Part shown: piece after piece, positions 23,438 to 31,977 of the stretch
How positions within the stretch are numbered: the stretch's first letter is position 1
How the letters are laid out: each line of letters begins with the position of its first letter
Origin: Ancylostoma caninum
Lineage: Eukaryota; Nematoda; Chromadorea; Rhabditida; Ancylostomatidae
Length of the DNA stretch: 64,000 bases
Direction of reading: 5' to 3'
Assembly (NCBI GenBank): GCA_037903475.1
Contig: JBAJFG010000047.1
Location: forward strand, 906,001-970,000
The notes under the pieces: generated by a model
Database searches by the model: none
Seen by the model: the letters and a program-made list of their open reading frames with translations, nothing else
What the model was told of the DNA's origin: nothing
Position numbers and translations under genes: made by a program

Positions 23438-23757
23438 CTGTAGATCGAATAAGATCCGGACATTGAGTGACGTCCACTCGTCCGTTGTAACGATCACGAG
23501 CAAGCTGAGCGGACTCTTCCGCGAAAGGTGGATCAACTGGTGGGTTCGACCTTGACTCTGGATATTCTCTTCGTACTTTGCCTGAGACAACGTCGAGAAC
23601 TGGCAGAGCATGATGAGACGTTTGACCGTATAGGTTACAGATCAAGCAACTGGGGCCACTTTCAGACCTCTGACGACGACGGTTTCGTTGAAACGTAAGG
23701 TCAATAAAGATCCATCGTAACAACCTGGTGTGGCAGAAGCAAGTGAAACTATTCATC
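23438..23757 (+). repeat. Upstream Penelope terminal repeat (pLTR)
   Basis: 320 bp, starting CTGTAGATCGAATAAGATCC and ending GAAACTATTCATC, identical to the downstream copy. It contains the hammerhead-like core at 23670-23702. On the minus strand it is open for roughly 105 codons, in both copies. The ORF start codon lies 10 bp past its end. Confidence 0.92.
23655..23725 (+). ncRNA. Candidate hammerhead ribozyme core in upstream pLTR
   Basis: CTGACGA (23670-23676), a short stem GACG/CGTT with loop GTTT, GAAAC (23690-23694), then a 5-nt loop and GTC (23700-23702) reproduce the order CUGANGA, stem II, GAAAC, GUC of a hammerhead with a minimal stem III. One extra C precedes stem II and the proximal stem I is poor, although GCCAC upstream and GTGGC downstream could pair at a distance. 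Hammerheads are known in Penelope-like terminal repeats, which supports the call. Confidence 0.5.
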
Positions 23758-23767
23758 AATTTCAAAA

Positions 23768-26476
23768 ATGCCCAGGTTTAAAGACGAAAGAACATGGAAG
23801 TTATTGCAAAATATACCGCCAAATGTGTTCTTTCTATTACGCGAAGCTCTTTCGCTTCGCCAACAAGTGGTAGCAGTGCGGCAATCCCTCTTCTTCCTCC
23901 AACGGTGTAAGAAGACCAACATCGTGCCAACGTTCATCAGAAATAAGAAGATAGGAGCAGTTTGCCGTTTAACTGATAATGATCCTAGGATAGCGAATGT
24001 CAACCGCTCTATTCTTAGTGTTGTTATTAAGGAAAAACAGCGCACATTGTATTCCACCTTATTGAAGTGTAATGCTAAGGAGTTGGCATGTAAACGTCTT
24101 CTGCCCAGCCGTACGTGGAAGAGGATTGAGGGTGGGTCAAGATTTATCTGCGACTCTATCCGGTCTAAGGTTAAGTCAGCGCTTTCTGCAAAGTACGACC
24201 GACTCCTGGGCACGGTACAGGAGAATCACTCAGATAAGAGGAAACACCTACCAAATGTCCACCGCTCACAAGATGCTCACGATATAGATGAAGCTGAAAC
24301 AACAAGGGTCACTGTTATGGGAGATATTCATTTATCACCACATGCTCTTGCATTCCTCAATCTAGGTCCATCGTTCTCGCCAGCCCAATCTATCAATGCC
24401 TTAACATGTCGTAAAATTCTAGGCGGTCTGCAAAAACTGCGAGACATGCTGCGAAACAAGGCTAGGAGAGAAAACACGCCTCAGTCCTTAGCGTTAGATA
24501 ATAAGAGACTAATGCCAACGGTGCCGTTTCCTCGCTCCTTCTATAAAGAAGCTGAACCATACCTTGCTGCTGATACCAAATTCCGCATTCTTTCCTCCGG
24601 GATATTAGAGGTTCTGAATAAGTCCAAGCACAGCTATCAGTCTAATCTATCAAGGGAGCAATGGCTGGGATTTAAGGAAGTCCGCAATCTGATAGCAAAC
24701 AACTCTATTCGTCTCTCTGTGAGCGACAAAGGTGGAGAGTTTGTTGTGTTACCTCAGACGCTGGACCGAGATATCACTGAATTACATCTCTCGGATACCA
24801 CCGTTTATCAGAGCGCAACAGAAAAAGACTTCCTTGTCCAGTGTAGAAGACTTAACGATATTTGGATTAGCGTTGGTAGGTCTGCCGGACTAGATGAAAG
24901 GTTTCTCAGCAGGCTGAAACTAGATAACCCAAACTGCCCAGTTTTCTACAACCTGGTGAAAACTCACAAGATCCCTTCGCAGGCAATGTATTCTATGTCA
25001 GCCGAGGTGTACAAGATAAGGCCCATAATAAGCTGCGTAGGAGGACCCACTGATCGTATCTCTTGGTTTCTTAATAAAATAGTGAGTCAACTGCTACCCA
25101 AAATACCGTCGCACCTGCCCAACACAGAAAAGTTTGTACAGTACCTGCATAATGCTAAGCTCAACAAAACCTGTGTAGTAGAATCGTTCGACGTCACCTC
25201 ATTGTACACTAACGTGCAAAACGATTCGGCCTTGCAGGCATTATCAGAGTTATTGGACAAACATGCGCGCGGTATTAACACTTTCGGATTGAGCAAAGCA
25301 CGAATACTGATCCTGATTCGAGAATGTCTGAAATGCAACATCTTTAAGTGGTCTGGAAAGTACTTTTCTCAGATCCGAGGACTGGCCATGGGTCAGAGAC
25401 TAGCGCCTGTCCTCGCGATATGTTTCATGTCTCGAATTGAAGAACCCGTGCTTGCTCGACTTCCGGTACTGTACTGCCGATACATTGATGATTGCTGTGT
25501 AATAACATCAACACAGCATGAAATGGACGAATGCTTTCGAATTCTGAATGAGCAGTCACAGTACATTCGACTCACCCGAGAAACCCCGCGTGACGGATGG
25601 CTTCCCTATCTGAATACTCAGATAAAGCTATCAGATGGCATCATGCATGTCAAATGGTACCGAAAGGGAAGCTCAAAGAACATTATAATCCACGCCAAAT
25701 CTGCACACCCCAGCGCTGTCAAACGTTCTGTTGTACGGAACATGATCAAGACAGCTACAAGATTCTGTACAGATGAAGATGAGCGGTGGGAATCGCGAAG
25801 TTTAGCGCTACGGATTGCAAGCAGCAACGGTTACTCGACCCTGCGACATCAACATAGACCACCTCGTGTTGATAACCAGAGTCGAACACCTCGCGACAAC
25901 AAGCTTCCACTTCGCATGCCTTTCTTCTCGGATAAAGTAAGCGCGGCCTTTCAGCAATGCATAGTTCGAGCTCAACTGCAAGATGATGTTTTCTTGGTGA
26001 ATATTCCCAATGACAACATCAAAAGGCAGTTAGTTCGAAACAGACTCTACGACACTCAATGCGTGTCAGAGCAATGTGTTGTATGCCCATACGGAAGAGC
26101 AGGAGATTGTGCTAAAGTGGGGGTCGTATACCAACTAGAATGCTTAGCCTGCCATAACCTCTATATAGGAGAAACGGGAAGAATGCTCAGCGTACGTATC
26201 AAAGAGCATATCGCAGCAAAGAGAAGAGGAAAACTGGCAACACCTCTAGGACGGCACAGGATTGAGGTACACGATGGTAACGATTTCAACATCAGATGCG
26301 AGATACTAGCGTACGAAAGTGAGATTTCGGCAAGGAAAGCGCTAGAAGCGGCCTGGATCCTCACCAAAAATCATGGCATGAACAATAAAAATGAATGCCT
26401 CTCACTGACAAGTGACCTACTTCCTTTTATATCATTATGTGAGCTATCTGTAGATCGAATAAGATCCGGACATTGA
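23768..26476 (+). CDS. Penelope-like reverse transcriptase with GIY-YIG endonuclease
   Basis: A 902-residue protein that copies the element's RNA and nicks target DNA. An N-terminal region of about 300 residues leads to the DKG motif (VSDKGGEFVVL, about residue 319) typical of Penelope-like RTs. RT motifs follow: KIRPIISC near 420, FDVTSLYTNV near 474, GLAMGQRLAPVLA near 540, and the catalytic YIDD near 571. A basic linker and a cysteine cluster (CVSEQCVVCPYGRAGDC, about 765-781) precede the GIY-YIG nuclease (VVYQLECLACHNLYIGETGR, from about 785), with its conserved Tyr and Arg. The last ten residues and the TGA stop are encoded by the downstream terminal repeat. All key residues appear intact. 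The ATG at 23768 is the first in the frame and directly follows the repeat. Confidence 0.95.
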   Translation: MPRFKDERTWKLLQNIPPNVFFLLREALSLRQQVVAVRQSLFFLQRCKKTNIVPTFIRNKKIGAVCRLTDNDPRIANVNRSILSVVIKEKQRTLYSTLLKCNAKELACKRLLPSRTWKRIEGGSRFICDSIRSKVKSALSAKYDRLLGTVQENHSDKRKHLPNVHRSQDAHDIDEAETTRVTVMGDIHLSPHALAFLNLGPSFSPAQSINALTCRKILGGLQKLRDMLRNKARRENTPQSLALDNKRLMPTVPFPRSFYKEAEPYLAADTKFRILSSGILEVLNKSKHSYQSNLSREQWLGFKEVRNLIANNSIRLSVSDKGGEFVVLPQTLDRDITELHLSDTTVYQSATEKDFLVQCRRLNDIWISVGRSAGLDERFLSRLKLDNPNCPVFYNLVKTHKIPSQAMYSMSAEVYKIRPIISCVGGPTDRISWFLNKIVSQLLPKIPSHLPNTEKFVQYLHNAKLNKTCVVESFDVTSLYTNVQNDSALQALSELLDKHARGINTFGLSKARILILIRECLKCNIFKWSGKYFSQIRGLAMGQRLAPVLAICFMSRIEEPVLARLPVLYCRYIDDCCVITSTQHEMDECFRILNEQSQYIRLTRETPRDGWLPYLNTQIKLSDGIMHVKWYRKGSSKNIIIHAKSAHPSAVKRSVVRNMIKTATRFCTDEDERWESRSLALRIASSNGYSTLRHQHRPPRVDNQSRTPRDNKLPLRMPFFSDKVSAAFQQCIVRAQLQDDVFLVNIPNDNIKRQLVRNRLYDTQCVSEQCVVCPYGRAGDCAKVGVVYQLECLACHNLYIGETGRMLSVRIKEHIAAKRRGKLATPLGRHRIEVHDGNDFNIRCEILAYESEISARKALEAAWILTKNHGMNNKNECLSLTSDLLPFISLCELSVDRIRSGH

Positions 26477-26767
26477 GTGACGTCCACTCGTCCGTTGTAA
26501 CGATCACGAGCAAGCTGAGCGGACTCTTCCGCGAAAGGTGGATCAACTGGTGGGTTCGACCTTGACTCTGGATATTCTCTTCGTACTTTGCCTGAGACAA
26601 CGTCGAGAACTGGCAGAGCATGATGAGACGTTTGACCGTATAGGTTACAGATCAAGCAACTGGGGCCACTTTCAGACCTCTGACGACGACGGTTTCGTTG
26701 AAACGTAAGGTCAATAAAGATCCATCGTAACAACCTGGTGTGGCAGAAGCAAGTGAAACTATTCATC
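26448..26767 (+). repeat. Downstream Penelope terminal repeat (pLTR)
   Basis: Identical to 23438-23757. It supplies the last codons and the stop of the RT ORF and repeats the hammerhead-like core, offset by exactly 3010 bp. Confidence 0.92.
26665..26735 (+). ncRNA. Candidate hammerhead ribozyme core in downstream pLTR
   Basis: Same motif as in the upstream repeat: CTGACGA at 26680, GAAAC at 26700, GTC at 26710-26712. Two active copies would release a unit-length RNA running from one repeat to the other. Confidence 0.5.
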
Positions 26768-27490
26768 CCCATTCAGGTCATTTTAGGTCGTCTAGTTGCG
26801 GATTACAGGATACTAGAGCTAAGTGTGGCCTTTGTACTGACTCGTCACCATCAGCGAGTCCACTGCGCGATAGTCGTAGATCTCGAGACTGTTCTCGTGG
26901 TCACAACCACTATCAGCGCGAAAACGGCACACATGGAAGTTGTTCGGAGTCAAGACCAAGGTCTCCTTTCGTCATCCATCAGGATCACCTTACCCGACAA
27001 CAACTTTGCTCAGCATTTAGTCGGTTTTGACGAGCACGCAGACTACGTTGATTGCTTTACACAATTTATACCCCTAGAGTGAAGTAGGTAAAGACGAAGT
27101 TCACGATGTACCTGATCAATTTCAGGGCATCACGCTACTCCTCGATCCAGGATCTCAACTCAGCTTTACAACAACAGTAGCTGCAGACGAACTTGGTCTC
27201 CACACCCCCAACAGGAAACTGTTCAAACCATCGGAGGTAATTCGACAATTGGACAATCAGGTACGGTTAGGGTTACATTTGAACATCTCTACGATAACCC
27301 TTCAGCGGGTTTGCTTCATTTGAGGAGCAATCCTATTACCCGTAGTCGTTTATCACAGTTGTCGTCGTAGGATACTAAGTTTAGTCGAGATTCTGTTTTG
27401 ATTAACCTCTTCACCACATTGTAGTTGCAATAGTACCAAACGTACTTATAGGTATTGACTATTTCGGGAACACCGTTTGTAGGAAACATC
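26768..27490 (+). pseudogene. Decayed gag-end and aspartic-protease segment of the LTR element
   Basis: Directly after the nested element, a frame with CGLQDTRAKCGLC and an Arg/Ser-rich tail looks like a nucleic-acid-binding gag end. From 27126 the reading LLLDPGSQLSF resembles the BEL/Pao protease active site (usually D-S/T-G-S-Q-x-S-F), with P in place of the usual S/T. About 295 bp further on, PNVLIGIDYF matches the second conserved protease motif, in a different frame. Stops and the frame change mean either splicing (a CAG, GTACGG donor lies at 27261) or decay. RT motifs do not follow. The active-site substitution argues against a working enzyme. Confidence 0.5.
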
Positions 27491-28585
27491 CATGTGTCTC
27501 ATTTCGGGATTAGTCTTTACCCATTTAAGGTTCTGGACCGTCCTTTTAGGTATCTTTTCCTTCAAGCCATATTCCCAGAAACATCCTTAGGAATATAACA
27601 ACTCCTTGAGGGTAACGACGACGGACGTTTTCAGGCCCAGAAACCTTAACGTTTAGGCATTACTGACAACTTACATTCACAACACCAGTTTACTGGTGCC
27701 CCCTATATTTCCCCACAGGGCTTGTAGTTTTACAGGTCCATGCATCCTTCTACCACCAGGGAAGGTAAGATGTGTTCGATCATGTTTCAGGTAGGTGTGG
27801 TGGTAGTAGATGCTCACATTACTCGTATAGTGGCTTGTGAATTAGCACATTTCATCTAACGTGCTCTAGTGCGATCACATGTTACGGTAGCTCACGTGTT
27901 CAGCGTCGATTCAGATCAGATACGCTTAGGTACTCTAAGTAGTTCCTTAACTTCACTGATTCACGTCTTCGCTAAGAAAATCATTTTCTGTCCGTTTCAT
28001 GTGTCACATCATCTGATTACCGATCAGCCTTTTAGTACATAGTGATTCTCCACCCTTTTCATACCTTTCCTGTCATGTAATCCATCTACACATATTGCGT
28101 TATTACATCCACGCCCTTTGTGTAGGTTCTTTTTTCCTCTCTCTCTATCTCCTTCATTACATTTCCCTATTTCCTTTATACCCGTAGCTTAAATCAGTTA
28201 CTAGTGCTTAGCTTGCAAGTTTAGTTTTTTAGCCCTAGTTCATAGCTTCTACTTTCAAATAGTATTTCGCGATAACACCCCCTTTCATCTTTCCCTCTTC
28301 TCTATCCCTCCTCTAATGTAATAATTAGTCCATTAGTCTTTCCACGTATTAGTGTTAGGTACTTCTATTAGGTTTAGTATGTCCTACTTGGTTGACCGTA
28401 TAATCGTTTATACATTGCCACTTATCGGGTATAACCCCTCACAGTGCAAGTAACATTGCACGTGTACCTCACATTTCACATTTTAAGGTGTCATTGTCAG
28501 TCTGCCTTGTTATTTATTCTCTCCATTACAGGATACATTTTCAACGACAGCCTGACAGCTAAGCGATAACAACCGCGTACTAGCT
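27491..28585 (+). other. Non-coding spacer within the LTR element
   Basis: Pyrimidine-rich, stop-dense sequence on the plus strand with no RT, RNase H or integrase motif on either strand. It occupies the place between protease remnant and gag, where pol would not normally lie. Several pyrimidine tracts followed by AG could act as splice acceptors just before the gag start at 28586. Confidence 0.45.
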
Positions 28586-30343
28586 ATGCAACGTGTCCGT
28601 GCTACCATCGCAAGAAGAAAGCGTCGAGGAAGCGCACAACCTTCAAGACCTGTGGTTTCCACGCAGATAGGTTTGCCACAACCTTTCGCTTCTCCTTTCA
28701 GCAGTATACGTCGGAGGAAACGATCTCACTCCGCACAGCCGACACGTTTGCCGACACCTTCACAAGAGTCCTGTACTAGTCGGGCTATAACATCGCAGCC
28801 GTCTAGCACAGATTCTCTTCTTTCAGACCGTATATGGAATGCGTTAACTTGTGTACAAGTACCTACTTCTTCTGAGCATGTTCGTACCTTTCCTTCTATT
28901 GATCTGTCTTCTTTGCATGTTCAACAGCAGTTCGATTCGTACACTCGTCCAGCCACAGTCATCGAACTGATTTCAGCCATTGCTAGAGGCCAGAATGTCA
29001 ATCGCAACTTCCATCATGACAGCGATAACGATATCCAGACATTCTCGGTTCTTTGTCCGCATCGTCCCACCTTGCAACTAACACAGCTACTAACATCTTC
29101 TCTTAACCCAGATTGCATGTTTAATCCCAACCATCTAGGGCAGCACGACTATGTCTTGATTGGCAATTTCCTGCACTCTGACCTTTTCCAACAGGTTTGC
29201 AGCATCTTCACTACGGAGATCCACTCACCTTCGCCGTCAGACTTCGTAGGAATCCAGTCCAAGTATCTCCCTGTCTTGATTGTTGCACAAGCACTAACAG
29301 CACTAACATCGCTTTCAGAGGAGGCTGCTACCTACCTCCAAGGACTTACCACTCAGGGCCATTTGACACCCGACGTGATGCTCGTACGGCTATCGACACT
29401 ACACAGTTATGCGGATAATATCCTTCATCGTCGTAGCATGATGCATGCTCAACTGTTGTCTGTAGTGTTTGCACAGCTTTCAGAGATCAAGATCATGGTA
29501 AATCTGTTAGCCTCGTACGGAGTCACGTACGGTAAAGTCGTAACAGCTGTAGTAACATCAGCAGCAATTCACGCAGAAGTCGTGAAAGTTTACGAGCTTT
29601 ATCATACGTTACTCACCGAGCACCTTCAGTCGCAGCCAGGCCTTTCCGCTTCGACTACACAGGTAGGTGACCTCTCTTCACACAGTGCTTCTGCACCCAC
29701 GCACACAGATTCGCCGATAAGTCCAGCCTCAACATCTGCGTGTACGACACCCCTTTTAGCTCCACCGCAACCATCCAGGGTTAGGGAATATATTCCATGG
29801 CCAAGGGTGTTTGCGATTACGCCGAACAAGGATAGGACTCCGTCGCCCACACCGTCCATCGAATTTCTTGAAGAAGTTCATGTACAGAAGCCATTGGAAG
29901 TCAAGGCACTGTCGGCTCAGCCACAGCATGTTGCCGGCCCCGAGGATGGGCCCTCAAAGCCCATTCTTCTGGAGCAACAACGGGTTGTTGCGAGTTTACA
30001 GCGACCAACGTCGTCATCATCATCTGTCACATGTTTCTTCTGTAATGGTCGACATTGTTCCTCCAACTGTTTGGTCATTTCCAGGTTGACGGAACGCATG
30101 AAGTTGAATGCGAATCGTGGTGGTTGCTTTCTGTGTTGTGAAAGACATGGTGAGGCCGAATGCCCGCTCTGGGAAACAAAACGCTGTAGCGCTTGCAAGT
30201 CGAAGTGGCATGACACATCATTCTGTGATCTCAACAATGGTGTGTATAACGACATCGATGCGGCAGCATACAGTGGTTTCTTGGAACTATGTAAGAACAT
30301 GGCAGATATGGTGAGGAAAGGTGAGAGCACAGGGTTCCATTGA
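28586..30343 (+). CDS. Gag-like protein with three zinc knuckles (BEL/Pao type)
   Basis: A 585-residue structural protein that would package element RNA. The N-terminal ~110 residues are basic and Ser/Arg/Pro-rich. A central mostly alpha-helical region (about 170-350) probably forms the capsid-like part. A Pro/Ser/Thr-rich linker follows (about 350-470). Near the C terminus three cysteine knuckles run in series: CFFCNGRHCSSNC and CFLCCERHGEAEC (both CX2CX3HX4C), then CSACKSKWHDTSFC (CX2CX4HX4C). Triple knuckles of this spacing are typical of BEL/Pao gags. The ORF is unbroken and ends in TGA about 690 bp before the 3' LTR. It is odd that no pol follows and that a protease remnant precedes it. 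Confidence 0.8.
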   Translation: MQRVRATIARRKRRGSAQPSRPVVSTQIGLPQPFASPFSSIRRRKRSHSAQPTRLPTPSQESCTSRAITSQPSSTDSLLSDRIWNALTCVQVPTSSEHVRTFPSIDLSSLHVQQQFDSYTRPATVIELISAIARGQNVNRNFHHDSDNDIQTFSVLCPHRPTLQLTQLLTSSLNPDCMFNPNHLGQHDYVLIGNFLHSDLFQQVCSIFTTEIHSPSPSDFVGIQSKYLPVLIVAQALTALTSLSEEAATYLQGLTTQGHLTPDVMLVRLSTLHSYADNILHRRSMMHAQLLSVVFAQLSEIKIMVNLLASYGVTYGKVVTAVVTSAAIHAEVVKVYELYHTLLTEHLQSQPGLSASTTQVGDLSSHSASAPTHTDSPISPASTSACTTPLLAPPQPSRVREYIPWPRVFAITPNKDRTPSPTPSIEFLEEVHVQKPLEVKALSAQPQHVAGPEDGPSKPILLEQQRVVASLQRPTSSSSSVTCFFCNGRHCSSNCLVISRLTERMKLNANRGGCFLCCERHGEAECPLWETKRCSACKSKWHDTSFCDLNNGVYNDIDAAAYSGFLELCKNMADMVRKGESTGFH

Positions 30344-31035
30344 ATCCGTCAAGCTCTCGAGGTAGGTTTTCTTACACAAGTTTCGTTCATTTCTAACTTA
30401 CGGTTTTTATCTTTTTGCTTTTCTCGGTGGACCTTAAGTTCACCTTTGTCATTGTTGTGCCCAACTCTATTTTAGGCACGTGTGCAACAATGACTTCACA
30501 ACTTACAGTATACGAGTGCTTCCGTAGCACGCTCAGGGGCACGGTGGGAGACCGTGGTTTACTTTCTTGTGCAGATTCGGGTATCCCCTTTTCTTTCGCT
30601 TTCTAACTTGACCCCAGGGTTCATCTTTCGCCTGTGAGGTAAAATCTCCCCCTCACTCAAAACACAATTCCCCTAGCGCACAAAACGCGCTCGTAGGCAA
30701 AATTTATTTCTTTTCGTTCTTCGCTTCACTCTGTTGCCGTCAACATCGTCACGTCAAGTCCCGCCGATCGTCAAGAACATCCAGCACAGTGTCGAAGCCA
30801 TGTACATAGCCGTTCCTGCCGAAGAAGAAAAGTCCCATTTTTATCCCGCCGTAGGTAACTAGACGTCACACCCCAGAAGTCTCTTCATGCTTACATCCGG
30901 ATCCAACCAGCTGTTTGAGAAGCCGAGGAGTAGGCCCGTCTGGTAGTCTTCGATTGACTCGTAGATGTGTGTCTCGTTTAACTCGTAGGTAAGGGCAAGC
31001 ACAGCTCAGCCTCGGATCATTGTGTCGCCCCCCAG
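30344..31035 (+). other. Spacer between gag and 3' LTR
   Basis: Contains a possible intron (donor GTAGGT at 30362, acceptor TTTTAG near 30476) leading to a short frame ending in TAA near 30606. That frame has no recognisable domain. No polypurine tract is seen before the 3' LTR. Confidence 0.35.
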
Positions 31036-31925
31036 TGTCGTGACTTCGTGCGACTCTTCTTTCATTCCATCGTTCGTTCGCCAGGTCGCGCGAGCAATGG
31101 TCCTACGCTCCTCGCATGCGCACGTTAGGCTCCGCCCCCTGCGCCGAAACTGCATAAATAGCCGGCGCGCGTGCACTCAAGTCTCATTCCTGCGTTGTCA
31201 CTCGAAGGGAGCGGTTGCGAAAGAAGTCAAGGGATGCGAGTAGATGTTGGTTCACAAGTGTCGTATACCATCTAGCACTGGAACAAGGATAGAAGAGGAG
31301 CAGCGTCAAGAGAGGTAACTCGGCGCCTGTAAGGTCTGCTCGAAGGCGTTGAGCACAGGCTCACCCTGCCGGCTTGTCCGAACGGCCGAGGAGTTGTGTT
31401 TGCTATGACCCCTAGTTACTGGGCTGGTTGGATCTTCCCCTTAGTTCTTTTGTTGTATATTTGTGTTCATATTTATGCGGGCTATGAAATTGGGCAGTTT
31501 ATGTGTTGTGTTGTGTAGCAAGAACTACAGACGTGTGCCGCAAAGAGGCGGTTGTATAGACAGTACAGTTAACATCTTGCATATGTGCAGCGCTGGCAAG
31601 AGATGGTGGCAGCTCTCTTGCAATTCATATATGTCGTACTGTTGTGTCACATGAGTCAGTGTTGGTGCATCCGGAGATGCCCGGGTGCAGTTGTGTAACA
31701 GTAGTGTTTGATATGGTTGGTAGCTTAGGGGCCTCCACTGCAGTTGTGCCTTGAGTTACGTGGCAGGTGAATACATGCATTCTGACGCAAGCCAACGTGC
31801 TATCAACCTTGGCGGGTTACACGTCCCGTCTGCATTAGGTCGCGGGTTTCCTGGTAGTTGCTCAACCGATGCATTAGTTCTGGGTCTGCTAGTCCACGCG
31901 CGAGCGACGCCGGGAAATCACGACA
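31036..31925 (+). repeat. 3' LTR
   Basis: 890 bp, begins TGTCG and ends CGACA, followed by the target duplication GAACT (31926-31930). Nearly identical to the 5' LTR, with about four substitutions seen by eye. Confidence 0.92.
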
Positions 31926-31977
31926 GAACTAGTACTTCGTATAAATGACAAAATTTCAATATATACTATAGGATGTC

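Larger units (their letters stand above)
23438..26767 (+). mobile_element. Penelope-like element, apparently intact, nested in the LTR element
   Basis: Identical 320-bp direct repeats at 23438-23757 and 26448-26767 flank one long ORF (23768-26476). A reverse transcriptase followed by a C-terminal GIY-YIG endonuclease, with LTR-like repeats, is the defining layout of Penelope-like elements. The repeats show no differences by eye and the ORF is unbroken, so the copy is recent. No clear target duplication is visible: left flank GATAAGATCA, right flank CCCATTCAGG. Nematode members of this group have been called Nematis; assignment to that clade is inference. Confidence 0.93.
21251..31925 (+). mobile_element. 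BEL/Pao-like LTR retrotransposon lacking pol, interrupted by a Penelope-like element
   Basis: Two 890-bp direct repeats (21251-22140 and 31036-31925) begin TGTCG and end CGACA. The insertion is bracketed by the 5-bp direct duplication GAACT (21246-21250 and 31926-31930), which proves a single integration event. The internal region minus the nested element is about 5.6 kb. It contains a gag with three CCHC-type knuckles (28586-30343) and a decayed aspartic-protease segment (27126-27480). No reverse transcriptase, RNase H or integrase is visible on either strand. The protease remnant lies upstream of the intact gag, the reverse of the usual gag-pro-pol order. With LTRs over 99% identical the insertion is young, so it was probably mobilised in trans. 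Confidence 0.85.

Noticed and set aside
21251..31925. Minus-strand orientation of the LTR element
   Set aside because: The gag and protease motifs are on the plus strand and TGG directly follows the left LTR; the right LTR shows no better primer site on the minus strand.
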